DNA of 64,000 bases from Pleodorina starrii. Its lineage: Eukaryota; Chlorophyta; Chlorophyceae; Chlamydomonadales; Volvocaceae. Shown here piece by piece: positions 35,037 through 48,400 of the stretch; position 1 is the first letter of the stretch, and the number at the start of each line of letters is the position of its first letter. The stretch spans positions 2,284,501 through 2,348,500 of the forward strand of contig BRXU01000011.1 in the NCBI GenBank assembly GCA_030267565.1, read 5' to 3'. The translations under genes were made by a program, and so were the position numbers. The notes beneath the pieces were generated by a model, which made no database searches, was not told the origin of the DNA, and saw only the letters and a program-made list of their open reading frames with translations.

Positions 35037-35393
35037 ATTATTAGTACGCCAGCGCCGGCGCGGCGCACGTGGCGGCGGCGCCGCCGCCACGCGCGTCGCG
35101 CCGCGCGGCTGGTCTGCAGGCGGTGGTTGGCGGGAGGGAGCTTGCACCCCAGCCCGTATGTGTAAGTGTGCGTGTGTGCGTGTGTGTGCATTCCTAGCTC
35201 TCGGATCCCCTTGACGCCCCGCGCTCGGCGTGTAACAGTTAACACAGCGGAGTACAGAGCGGCTCGGGCCCCTAGACCGCTGGCTCGGCCCCCCCGCTGG
35301 TCTGCGGACCAATCCCCCCTATGTAATGACATAGGCAATGGCTGTGATGACTAAGGCAATAAACGCGCAGGCGGTGCCGCAGCAGCAACCGCA
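33224..35393. other. Intergenic region, no gene recognised
   Basis: Holds a TTAGGTTAG-like stretch (33345-33395), an AT-richer part (33.85-34.6 kb), a (GT)n tract at 35009-35036, and a GC-rich palindromic stretch at 35050-35105. The short open frames lack recognisable domains. The right end is the 3' flank of the minus-strand gene at 35504. Confidence 0.5.
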
Positions 35394-35398
35394 TTACA
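35394..35398 (-). terminator. TGTAA polyadenylation signal of the low-complexity-protein gene
   Basis: TTACA on the plus strand, 106 bases after the stop codon of the gene ending at 35504. Confidence 0.6.
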
Positions 35399-35503
35399 GA
35401 ACTCCCGCTTCCAGCAACAGCCATACCAGCAGCCAGGCCACCTCGGGAGTCAAGGCCGAGGCACGCAACCCGTCGTATCCCTGGGGAGTTACCGTGTATC
35501 GGG

Positions 35504-36388
35504 TCAGGTCTGGGCCACCGACCCATGGGCCTGCAGACGCTGGATCTTGAACTTGAGCTTGCCGACACCATTGCCGACTTTGCCGTTGTGGCCGTTACCG
35601 TTGAGGCCGTTGCCGCTGTCGCTAGTGCCATTGCTGTCGCTGTTGCCGCTCCCCGTATCACCCCCGGTGCCAGTGCTGCCACTGCCGCCAGCGCCACCAC
35701 CACCACCACCGCTGCTGCTGCCGCTGCCCGCCGCCGCGCCGGCGGCGGCGGCCCCGACTGCGGCTACCGCCGGCGAGCAGCCATTGGCAGCGGGTTGCTC
35801 GGCCGACGGCCCCTTACCCTCGTCCAATCTCATCCGTACATCGCTGTGCAGACGTTGCGACCGGCCGCTTTCCGCGCTGCCGCCGCCGCCGCATGCCCCG
35901 ACAACATCAACGGCCGCGCCGCCGCCACCGCCGCCGCCGCCGCTGTAGCCGTCGTCGTCGCCGTCGTCCTCCTCGCCGCCAGCCTCTACGTTGCCCTCAC
36001 CGCCGCCACGCAGAGGCGACCCGCCTTCGCCATCCGGGAACTTGCGCTTTGTGCCGCGGGGTAACGCCGGCGGCGGCGCCGCCGCAGCGGGGCCGGCGCC
36101 CGCAGACCCGACATTGCTCGCGCGCTCGCCTGCCGCTGACGCCGTCGCCGCCGCCGTCACCGCCGCCGTTGCCGCCGCGACCAGGTGGTGCAGCGGCGAG
36201 GCATACGGCGACGGCGGAGCCGCCGGCGGCGGCGCCGCGTTGCCGGCTGCTGCTGCTGCGGCGGCGGCGGCGGGAAGCATCTGGGGATTGCGGCTGGTGT
36301 TTGCGTTAGGCAGCCTCACTGCTCGTAGCGCCTCGCCGCCGCCGCCGCCGTCGCCGCCGCTGACGCCAACCACCCCGCTGACGCCGCC

Positions 36389-36419
<31 letters not shown>

Positions 36420-39400
36420 CCGCTGCCGCCAAGGTACTGGACGGAGGGCTGCGGTGGGGTCTCGTGCCGCGTGACGAAGGGGGACGAGGGCGGCGGCTCC
36501 GAGTGCAACTTTCCACCGAGATACTGCAGTTGCTGTTGCTGCTGCGATTGTGGTGGTAGCAAAGGCGGTGGAGGCGACCTGCCGAGGTGCTGCTGCGGCT
36601 GCTGTTGAGACGGGTGGAGCGTGGGTGCGAAGAACTGCTGCTGCGGCTGCTGCCGTTGAAGCTGCAGTTGCGTCAGCTGCTGCTTCAGCTGCTGCTGGTG
36701 GCGTGTCTGATGCTGCAGCTGCTGCTGTTGCTGCGGCAAGTCGTCAGTTCGCAGCGCCTGCGTGAGGTGCTGCGGCAAATGAGGCGGCGGCTGGGGCAGC
36801 GGCGGCGGCGGCGGCGCCGTCCGCAGCAACAGCTGCTGCTGCTGTTGTTGCAGTAATTGCTGATGCGGTAGTTGCTGCTGAATGTGGCTTGGGAAAGCGC
36901 TCTGGGCCCGAGAAGGCGGTGATGGCTGGGGCTCTTGTTGCTGCTGCTGCTGCTGCTGTGGGTGGTGCTGCTGCAGCTGCTGTGGGTGATGCTGCTGCTG
37001 CTGGTGGTGGGTGGCCAGGGGCGGCGGCGGGGGTCGGGCGAGGGACGCCAGCAGCGAGGGTGCAGCGGACACCGCCACAGCCAGTTGGACCTGAGTGCGT
37101 GTGCGTGTGGGGAGGGGAGAGAGGAGGAGGTTTTATTCACGTTAAGGCCGGAGCGCCGGGGGAGGGGAAGGGGGGAGGGGAAGGGGGGAGGGGAAGGGGG
37201 GAGGGGAAGGGGGGAGGGTGTGTGTCTCGTGTAATCCCTCGCGAACCTCTCAACGCACACACAAGGAAAAGGTTGTGGGGGGCAGGGCAGTGGGCTTCTT
37301 CATAGCGGGATCCGCAAGTTGCATTCGCCACCCCGGCTTCCCTACCCTCCCCTTACCACCACCACCACCAAGACGCAGCGGCCTCTAACGCCACGAGCCC
37401 CCCTCAAGGGCCGCCACCACCTCCCCGCCCCGCCCCCTGGCGCCATCCGCCAACATCGAACCCGCACCCGCACCCGCACCCGCACCCGCACCCGCACCCG
37501 CACCCGCACCCGCACCCGCACCCGCACCCGCACCCGCACCCGCACCCGCACCCGCACCCGCACCCGCACCCGCACCCGCACCCGCACCCGCACCCGCACC
37601 CGCACCCGCACCCGCACCCGCACCCGCACCCGCACCCGCACCCGCACCCGCACCCGCACCCGCACCCGCACCCGCACCCGCACCCGCACCCGCACCCGCA
37701 CCCGCACCCGCACCCGCACCCGCACCCGCACCCGCACCCGCACCCGCACCCGCACCCGCACCCGCACCCGCACCCGCACCCGCACCCGCACCCGCACCCG
37801 CACCCGCACCCGCACCCGCACCCGCACCCGCACCCGCACCCGCACCCGCACCCGCACCCGCACCCGCACCCGCACCCGCACCCGCACCCGCACCCGCACC
37901 CGCACCCGCACCCGCACCCGCACCCGCACCCGCACCCGCACCCGCACCCGCACCCGCACCCGCACCCGCACCCGCACCCGCACCCGCACCCGCACCCGCA
38001 CCCGCACCCGCACCCGCACCCGCACCCGCACCCGCACCCGCACCCGCACCCGCACCCGCACCCGCACCCGCACCCGCACCCGCACCCGCACCCGCACCCG
38101 CACCCGCACCCGCACCCGCACCCGCACCCGCACCCGCACCCGCACCCGCACCCGCACCCGCACCCGCACCCGCACCCGCACCCGCACCCGCACCCGCACC
38201 CGCACCCGCACCCGCACCCGCACCCGCACCCGCACCCGCACCCGCACCCGCACCCGCACCCGCACCCGCACCCGCACCCGCACCCGCACCCGCACCCGCA
38301 CCCGCACCCGCACCCGCACCCGCACCCGCACCCGCACCCGCACCCGCACCCGCACCCGCACCCGCACCCGCACCCGCACCCGCACCCGCACCCGCACCCG
38401 CCCGCACCCGCACCCGCACCCGCACCCGCACCCGCACCCGCACCCGCACCCGCACCCGCACCCGCACCCGCACCCGCACCCGCACCCGCACCCGCACCCG
38501 CACCCGCACCCGCACCCGCACCCGCACCCGCACCCGCACCCGCACCCGCACCCGCACCCGCACCCGCACCCGCACCCGCACCCGCACCCGCACCCGCACC
38601 CGCACCCGCACCCGCACCCGCACCCGCACCCGCACCCGCACCCGCACCCGCACCCGCACCCGCACCCGCACCCGCACCCGCACCCGCACCCGCACCCGCA
38701 CCCGCACCCGCACCCGCACCCGCACCCGCACCCGCACCCGCACCCGCACCCGCACCCGCACCCGCACCCGCACCCGCACCCGCACCCGCACCCGCACCCG
38801 CACCCGCACCCGCACCCGCACCCGCACCCGCACCCGCACCCGCACCCGCACCCGCACCCGCACCCGCACCCGCACCCGCACCCGCACCCGCACCCGCACC
38901 CGCACCCGCACCCGCACCCGCACCCGCACCCGCACCCGCACCCGCACCCGCACCCGCACCCGCACCCGCACCCGCACCCGCACCCGCACCCGCACCCGCA
39001 CCCGCACCCGCACCCGCACCCGCACCCGCACCCGCACCCGCACCCGCACCCGCACCCGCACCCGCACCCGCACCCGCACCCGCACCCGCACCCGCACCCG
39101 CACCCGCACCCGCACCCGCACCCGCACCCGCACCCGCACCCGCACCCGCACCCGCACCCGCACCCGCACCCGCACCCGCACCCGCACCCGCACCCGCACC
39201 CGCACCCGCACCCGCACCCGCACCCGCACCCGCACCCGCACCCGCACCCGCACCCGCACCCGCACCCGCACCCGCACCCGCACCCGCACCCGCACCCGCA
39301 CCCGCACCCGCACCCGCACCCGCACCCGCACCCGCACCCGCACCCGCACCCGCACCCGCACCCGCACCCGCACCCGCACCCGCACCCGCACCCGCACCCG

Positions 39401-42400
39401 CACCCGCACCCGCACCCGCACCCGCACCCGCACCCGCACCCGCACCCGCACCCGCACCCGCACCCGCACCCGCACCCGCACCCGCACCCGCACCCGCACC
39501 CGCACCCGCACCCGCACCCGCACCCGCACCCGCACCCGCACCCGCACCCGCACCCGCACCCGCACCCGCACCCGCACCCGCACCCGCACCCGCACCCGCA
39601 CCCGCACCCGCACCCGCACCCGCACCCGCACCCGCACCCGCACCCGCACCCGCACCCGCACCCGCACCCGCACCCGCACCCGCACCCGCACCCGCTCCCG
39701 CACCCGCACCCGCACCCGCACCCGCACCCGCACCCGCACCCGCACCCGCACCCGGACCCGCACCCGCACCCGCACCCGCACCCGCACCCGCACCCGCACC
39801 CGCACCCGCACCCGCACCCGCACCCGCACCCGCACCCGCACCCGCACCCGCACCCGCACCCGCACCCGCACCCGCACCCGCACCCGCACCCGCACCCGCA
39901 CCCGCACCCGCACCCGCACCCGCACCCGCACCCGCACCCGCACCCGCACCCGCACCCGCACCCGCACCCGCACCCGCACCCGCACCCGCACCCGCACCCG
40001 CACCCGCACCCGCACCCGCACCCGCACCCGCACCCGCACCCGCACCCGCACCCGCACCCGCACCCGCACCCGCACCCGCACCCGCACCCGCACCCGAACC
40101 CGCACCCGAACCCGAACCCGGACCCGCACCCGCACCCGCACCCGCACCCGCACCCGCACCCGCACCCGCACCCGCACCCGCACCCGCACCCGCACCCGCA
40201 CCCGCACCCGCACCCGCACCCGCACCCGCACCCGCACCCGCACCCGCACCCGCACCCGCACCCGCACCCGCACCCGCACCCGCACCCGCACCCGCACCCG
40301 CACCCGCACCCGCACCCGCACCCGCACCCGCACCCGCACCCGCACCCGCACCCGCACCCGCACCCGCACCCGCACCCGCACCCGCACCCGCACCCGCACC
40401 CGCACCCGCACCCGCACCCGCACCCGCACCCGCACCCGCACCCGCACCCGCACCCGCACCCGCACCCGCACCCGCACCCGCACCCGCACCCGCACCCGCA
40501 CCCGCACCCGCACCCGCACCCGCACCCGCACCCGCACCCGCACCCGCACCCGCACCCGCACCCGCACCCGCACCCGCACCCTCACCCGCACCCGCACCCG
40601 CACCCGCACCCGCACCCGCACCCGCACCCGCACCCGCACCCGCACCCGCACCCGCACCCGCACCCGCACCCGCACCCGCACCCGCAGCCGCACCCGCACC
40701 CGCACCCGCACCCGCACCCGCACCCGCACCCGCACCCGCACCCGCACCCGCACCCGCACCCGCACCCGCACCCGCACCCGCACCCGCACCCGCACCCGCA
40801 CCCGCACCCGCACCCGCACCCGCACCCGCACCCGCACCCGCACCCGCACCCGCACCCGCACCCGCACCCGCACCCGCACCCGCACCCGCACCCGCACCCG
40901 CACCCGCACCCGCACCCGCACCCGCACCCGCACCCGCACCCGCACCCGCACCCGCACCCGCACCCGCACCCGCACCCGCACCCGCACCCGCACCCGCACC
41001 CGCACCCGCACCCGCACCCGCACCCGCACCCGCACCCGCACCCGCACCCGCACCCGCACCCGCACCCGCACCCGCACCCGCACCCGCACCCGCACCCGCA
41101 CCCGCACCCGCACCCGCACCCGCACCCGCACCCGCACCCGCACCCGCACCCGCACCCGCACCCGCACCCGCACCCGCACCCGCACCCGCACCCGCACCCG
41201 CACCCGCACCCGCACCCGCACCCGCACCCGCGCCCGCACCCGCACCCGCACCCGCACCCGCACCCGCACCCGCACCCGCACCCGCACCCGCACCCGCACC
41301 CGCACCCGCACCCGCACCCGCACCCGCACCCGCACCCGAACCCGCACCCGCACCCGCACCCGCACCCGCACCCGCACCCGCACCCGCACCCGCACCCGCA
41401 CCCGCACCCGCACCCGCACCCGCACCCGCACCCGCACCCGCACCCGCACCCGCACCCGCACCCGCACCCGCACCCGCACCCGCACCCGCACCCGCACCCG
41501 CACCCGCACCCGCACCCGCACCCGCACCCGCACCCGCACCCGCACCCGCACCCGCACCCGCACCCGCACCCGCACCCGCACCCGCACCCGCACCCGCACC
41601 CGCACCCGCACCCGCACCCGCACCCGCACCCGCACCCGCACCCGCACCCGCACCCGCACCCGCACCCGCACCCGCACCCGCACCCGCACCCGCACCCGCA
41701 CCCGCACCCGCACCCGCACCCGCACCCGCACCCGCACCCGCACCCGCGCCCGCACCCGCACCCGCACCCGCACCCGCACCCGCACCCGCACCCGCACCCG
41801 CACCCGCACCCGCACCCGCACCCGCACCCGCACCCGCACCCGCACCCGCACCCGCACCCGCACCCGCACCCGCACCCGCACCCGCACCCGCACCCGCACC
41901 CGCACCCGCACCCGCACCCGCACCCGCACCCGCACCCGCACCCGCACCCGCACCCGCACCCGCACCCGCACCCGCACCCGCACCCGCACCCGCACCCGCA
42001 CCCGCACCCGCACCCGCACCCGCACCCGCACCCGCACCCGCACCCGCACCCGCACCCGCACCCGCACCCGCACCCGCACCCGCACCCGCACCCGCACCCG
42101 CACCCGCACCCGCACCCGCACCCGCACCCGCACCCGCACCCGCACCCGCACCCGCACCCGCACCCGCACCCGCACCCGCACCCGCACCCGCACCCGCACC
42201 CGCACCCGCACCCGCACCCGCACCCGCACCCGCACCCGCACCCGCACCCGCACCCGCACCCGCACCCGCACCCGCACCCGCACCCGCACCCGCACCCGCA
42301 CCCGCACCCGCACCCGCACCCGCACCCGCACCCGCACCCGCACGCGCACCCGCACCCGCACCCGCACCCGCACCCGCACCCGCACCCGCACCCGCACCCG

Positions 42401-45400
42401 CACCCGCACCCGCACCCGCACCCGCACCCGCACCCGCACCCGCACCCGCACCCGCACCCGCACACGCACACGCACACGCACACGCACACGCACACGCACA
42501 CGCACACGCACACGCACACGCACACGCACACGCACACGCACACGCACACGCACACGCACACGCACACGCACACGCACACGCACACGCACACGCACACGCA
42601 CACGCACACGCACACGCACACGCACACGCACACGCACACGCACACGCACACGCACACGCACACGCACACGCACACGCACACGCACACGCACACGCACACG
42701 CACACGCACACGCACACGCACACGCACACGCACACGCACACGCACACGCACACGCACACGCACACGCACACGCACACGCACACGCACACGCACACGCACA
42801 CGCACACGCACACGCACACGCACACGCACACGCACACGCACACGCACACGCACACGCACACGCACACGCACACGCACACGCACACGCACACGCACACGCA
42901 CACGCACACGCACACGCACACGCACACGCACACGCACACGCACACGCACACGCACACGCACACGCACCCGCACCCGCACCCGCACCCGCACCCGCACCCG
43001 CACCCGCACCCGCACCCGCACCCGCACCCGCACCCGCCCCCGCCCCCGCCCCCGCGCCCGCCCCCGCACCCGCACCGCACCCGCACCCGCACCCGCACCC
43101 GCACCCGCCACCCGCACCCGCACCCGCACCCGCACCCGCACCCCGCACCCGCACCCGCACCCGCACCCCGCACCCGCACCCGCACCCGCACCGCACCCGC
43201 ACCCGCACCCGCACCCGCACCCGCCCCCGCACCCGCACCGCACCCGCACCCGCACCCGCACCCGCACCGCACCCGCACCCGCACCCGCCACCCGCACCCG
43301 CACCCGCACCCGCACCCGCACCCGCACCCGCACCCGCACCCGCACCCGCACCCGCACCCGCACCCGCACCCGCACCCGCACCCGCACCCGCACCCCGCAC
43401 CCGCACCCGCACCCGCACCCGCACCCGCACCCGCACCCGCACCCCGCACCCGCACCCGCACCCCGCACCCGCACCCGCACACGCACACGGCCACGCACAC
43501 GCACACGCCACACGCACACGCACACGCACACGCACACGCACACGCACACGCACACGCACACGCACACGCACACGACACACGCCACGCACACGCACACGCA
43601 CACGCACACGCACACGCACACGCACACGCACACGCACACGCACCGAACGCACACGCACACGCACACGCACACGCACACGCACCAGCACGCAGCCCCGCAC
43701 ACCCGCACCGCACCGCACCGCCACCCGCACCCGCCACCCGCACCCGCACCGCACCCGCAACCCGCACCCGCACCCGCACCCGCCACCCGCACCCGCACCG
43801 CGCACCGCACCGCACCCGCACCCGCACCCGCACCCGCACCCAACCGCACCGCAACCGCACCCGCACGCACCGCACCGCACCCGCACCGCACCCGCACCCG
43901 CACACGCACCCGCACCCGCACCCGCACCCGCACCCGCACCCGCACCCGCACCCGCACCCGCACCCACACCCGCACCGCACCGCACCCGCACCCCCACCCC
44001 ACCCGCACCCGCACCCGCACCCGCACCCGCACCCGCACCCGCACCCCCCCCCCGCACCCCCACCCCACCCGCACCCCACCCCACCCGCACCCCACCCGCA
44101 CCCCCACCCCCACCCGCACCCGCACCCCCACCCCCACCCCCCACCCGCACCCGCACCCGCACCCGCACCCCCACCCGCACCCCCCCGCACCCGCACCCCC
44201 CCCACCCCACCCCACCCGCACCCGCACCCCGCACCCGCACCCCCCGCACCCCCCCCCCCACCCGCACCCCCCACCCGCACCCCCCACCCCCCACCCCACC
44301 CGCACCCCCCCACCCGCACCCGCACCCGCACCCCGCACCCGCACCCGCACCCCACCCCCCCCCACCCGCACCCGCACCCCCCCACCCCACCCGCACCCGC
44401 ACCCGCACCCCCCCGCACCCGCACCCCCACCCCACCCGCCACCCGCACCCCCACCCCCCACCCGCACCCCACCCCCACCCGCACCCCCGCACGCCGCACA
44501 CCCGCACCCGCACCGCACCCGCACCCGCACCCGCACCCGCACCCGCACCCGCACCCGCACCCGCACCCGCACCCGCACCCGCACCCGCACACCGCACACC
44601 CGCACCCGCACCCGCACCCGCACCCGCACCCGCACCCGCACACCGCACCCGCACCCGCACCCGCAGCACCCGCACCCGCACCCGCACCCGCACCAGCACC
44701 AGCACCAGCACCCGCACCAGCACCCGCACCCGCACCCGCACCCGCACCCGCACCCGCACCCGCACCCGCACCCGCACCCGCACCCGCACCCGCACCCGCA
44801 CCGCACCCGCACCCGCACCCGCACCCGCACCCGCACCCGCACCCGCACCCCACCCGCACCCGCACCCGACCGCACCCGCACCCCGCACCCGCACCCGCAC
44901 CCGCACCCGCACCCGCACCCGCACCCGCACCCGCACCCGCACCCGCACCCGCACCCGCACCCGCACCCGCACCCGCACCCGCACCCGCACCCGCACCCGC
45001 ACCCGCACCCGCACCCGCACCCGCACCCGCACCCGCACCCGCACCCGCACCCGCACCCGCACCCGCACCCGCACCCGCACCCGCACCCGCACCCGCACCC
45101 GCACCCGCACCCGCACCCGCACCCGCACCCGCACCCGCACCCGCACCCGCACCCGCACCCGCACCCGCACCCGCACCCGCACCCGCACCCGCACCCGCAC
45201 CCGCACCCGCACCCGCACCCGCACCCGCACCCGCACCCGCACCCGCACCCGCACCCGCACCCGCACCCGCACCCGCACCCGCACCCGCACCCGCACCCGC
45301 ACCCGCACCCGCACCCGCACCCGCACCCGCACCCGCACCCGCACCCGCACCCGCACCCGCACCCGCACCCGCACCCGCACCCGCACCCGCACCCGCACCC

Positions 45401-48400
45401 GCACCCGCACCCGCACCCGCACCCGCACCCGCACCCGCACCCGCACCCGCACCCGCACCCGCACCCGCACCGCACCCGCACCCGCACCGCAACCCGCACC
45501 CGCACCCCGCACCGCACCCGCACCCCCGCACCCGCACCCGCCGCCCCGCACCCGCACCCGCACCCGCACCCCGCACCCGCACCGCACCGCACCCGCCGCG
45601 GCACCCGCACCCGCACCCGCACCCGCACCCGCACCCGCACCCGCACCGCACCCCGCACCGCACCCGCACCCCGCACCCGCACCCGCACCCGCACCCGCAC
45701 CCGCACCCGCACCCGCACCCGCACCCGCACCCGCACCCGCACCCGCACCCGCACCCGCACCCGCACCCGCACCCGCACCCGCACCCGCACCCGCACCCCG
45801 CACCCGCACCCGCACCCCGCACCCGCACCCGCACCCGCACCCGCACCCGCACCCGCACCAGCACCCGCACCCCGCACCCGCACCCGCACCCGCACCCGAC
45901 CGCACCCGCACCCGCACCCGCACCCGCACCCCGCACCCGCCACCCGCACCCGCACCCGCACCCGCCCCGCACCCGCACCCGCACCCGCAACCCGCACCCC
46001 GCACCCGCACCCGCCACCCGGCACCCGCACCCGCACCCGCACCCGCCCCACCCGCACCCGCACCCGCACCCGCAACCCGCACCCGCACCCGCACCCGCAC
46101 CCGCACCCGCACCGCACCCGCACCCGCACCCGCACCCGCACCCGCACCCGCCACCGCACCACGCACCCGCACCCGCACCCGCACCCGCACGCCGCACCCG
46201 CACCCGCACCCGCACCCGCACCCGCACCCGCACCCCGCAACCCGCACCCGCACCCGCACCCGCACCCGCACCCGCACCCGCACCCGCACCCGCCCCGCAC
46301 CCGCACCCGCCCCGCACCCGCACCCCGCACCCGCACCCGCACCCGCACCCGCACCCGCACCGCACCCGCACCCGCACCGCACCCGCACCCCGCACCCGCA
46401 CCCGCACCCGCACCCGCACCGACCCGCACCCGCACCCGCACCCGCCACCCGCACCCGCACGCCCCACCCGCACCCGCACCCCCCCCCCACCCGCACCCCC
46501 ACCCGCACCCCCGCCCCCCCCACCCGCACCCCCTCCCCCCCCACCCCCAACACCCCCACCCCCACCCGCACCCCACCCGCACCCCCACCCCGCACCCGCA
46601 CCCGCACCCCCCCACCCCACCCCCCACCCCGCACCCGCACCCCGCACCCCCACCCCCCCACCCCCCCCCCACCCGCACCCCCACCCCCCCGCACCCGCAC
46701 CCGCACCCGCACCCCCACCCCCACCCCCCCCCCCACCCCCCACCCGCACCCGCACCCCCCCCACCCCCCCCCACCCCCCCCCGCACCCCACCCCCCACCC
46801 CCCCCACCCGCCCCCCACCCGCACCCCACCCCCACCCCCACCCCCCCCACCCCACCCGCACCCGCACCCCCCACCCCCACCCGCACCCGCACCCCCACCC
46901 CCACCCGCCCCCGCACCCGCACCCGCACCCGCACCCCACCCGCACCCCGCACCCCACCCCCACCCGCACCCGCACCCGCACCCGCACCCGCACCCGCACC
47001 CGCACCCGCACCCGCACCCGCACCCGCACCCGCACCCGCACCCGCACCCGCACCCGCACCCGCACCCGCACCCGCACCCGCACCCGCACCCGCACCCGCA
47101 CCCGCACCCGCACCCGCACCCGCACCCGCACCCGCACCCGCACCCGCACCCGCACCCGCACCCGCACCCGCACCCGCACCCGCACCCGCACCCGCACCCG
47201 CACCCGCACCCGCACCCGCACCCGCACCCGCACCCGCACCCGCACCCGCACCCGCACCCGCACCCGCACCCGCACCCGCACCCGCACCCGCACCCGCACC
47301 CGCACCCGCACCCGCACCCGCACCCGCACCCGCACCCGCACCCGCACCCGCACCCGCACCCGCACCCGCACCCGCACCCGCACCCGCACCCGCACCCGCA
47401 CCCGCACCCGCACCCGCACCCGCACCCGCACCCGCACCCGCACCCGCACCCGCACCCGCACCCGCACCCGCACCCGCACCCGCACCCGCACCCGCACCCG
47501 CACCCGCACCCGCACCCGCACCCGCTCGCGCACCCGCACCCGCACCCGCACCCGCACCCGCACCCGCACCCGCACCCGCACCCGCACCCGCACCCGCACC
47601 CGCACCCGCACCCGCACCCGCACCCGCACCCGCACCCGCACCCGCACCCGCACCCGCACCCGCACCCGCACCCGCACCCGCACCCGCACCCGCACCCGCA
47701 CCCGCACCCGCACCCGCACCCGCACCCGCACCCGCACCCGCACCCGCACCCGCACCCGCACCCGCACCCGCACCCGCACCCGCACCCGCACCCGCACCCG
47801 CACCCGCACCCGCACCCGCACCCGCACCCGCACCCGCACCCGCACCCGCACCCGCACCCGCACCCGCACCCGCACCCGCACCCGCACCCGCACCCGCACC
47901 CGCACCCGCACCCGCACCCGCACCCGCACCCGCACCCGCACCCGCACCCGCACCCGCACCCGCACCCGCACCCGCACCCGCACCCGCACCCGCACCCGCA
48001 CCCGCACCCGCACCCGCACCCGCACCCGCACCCGCACCCGCACCCGCACCCGCACCCGCACCCGCACCCGCACCCGCACCCGCACCCGCACCCGCACCCG
48101 CACCCGCACCCGCACCCGCACCCGCACCCGCACCCCCACCCTCACCCGCACTCGCACCCGCACCCGCACCCGCACCCGCACCCGCACCCGCACCCGCACC
48201 CGCACCCGCACCCGCACCCGCACCCGCACCCGCACCCGCACCCGCACCCGCACCCGCACCCGCACCCGCACCCGCACCCGCACCCGCACCCGCACCCGCA
48301 CCCGCACCCGCACCCGCACCCGCACCCGCACCCGCACCCGCACCCGCACCCGCACCCGCACCCGCACCCGCACCCGCACCCGCACCCGCACCCGCACCCG

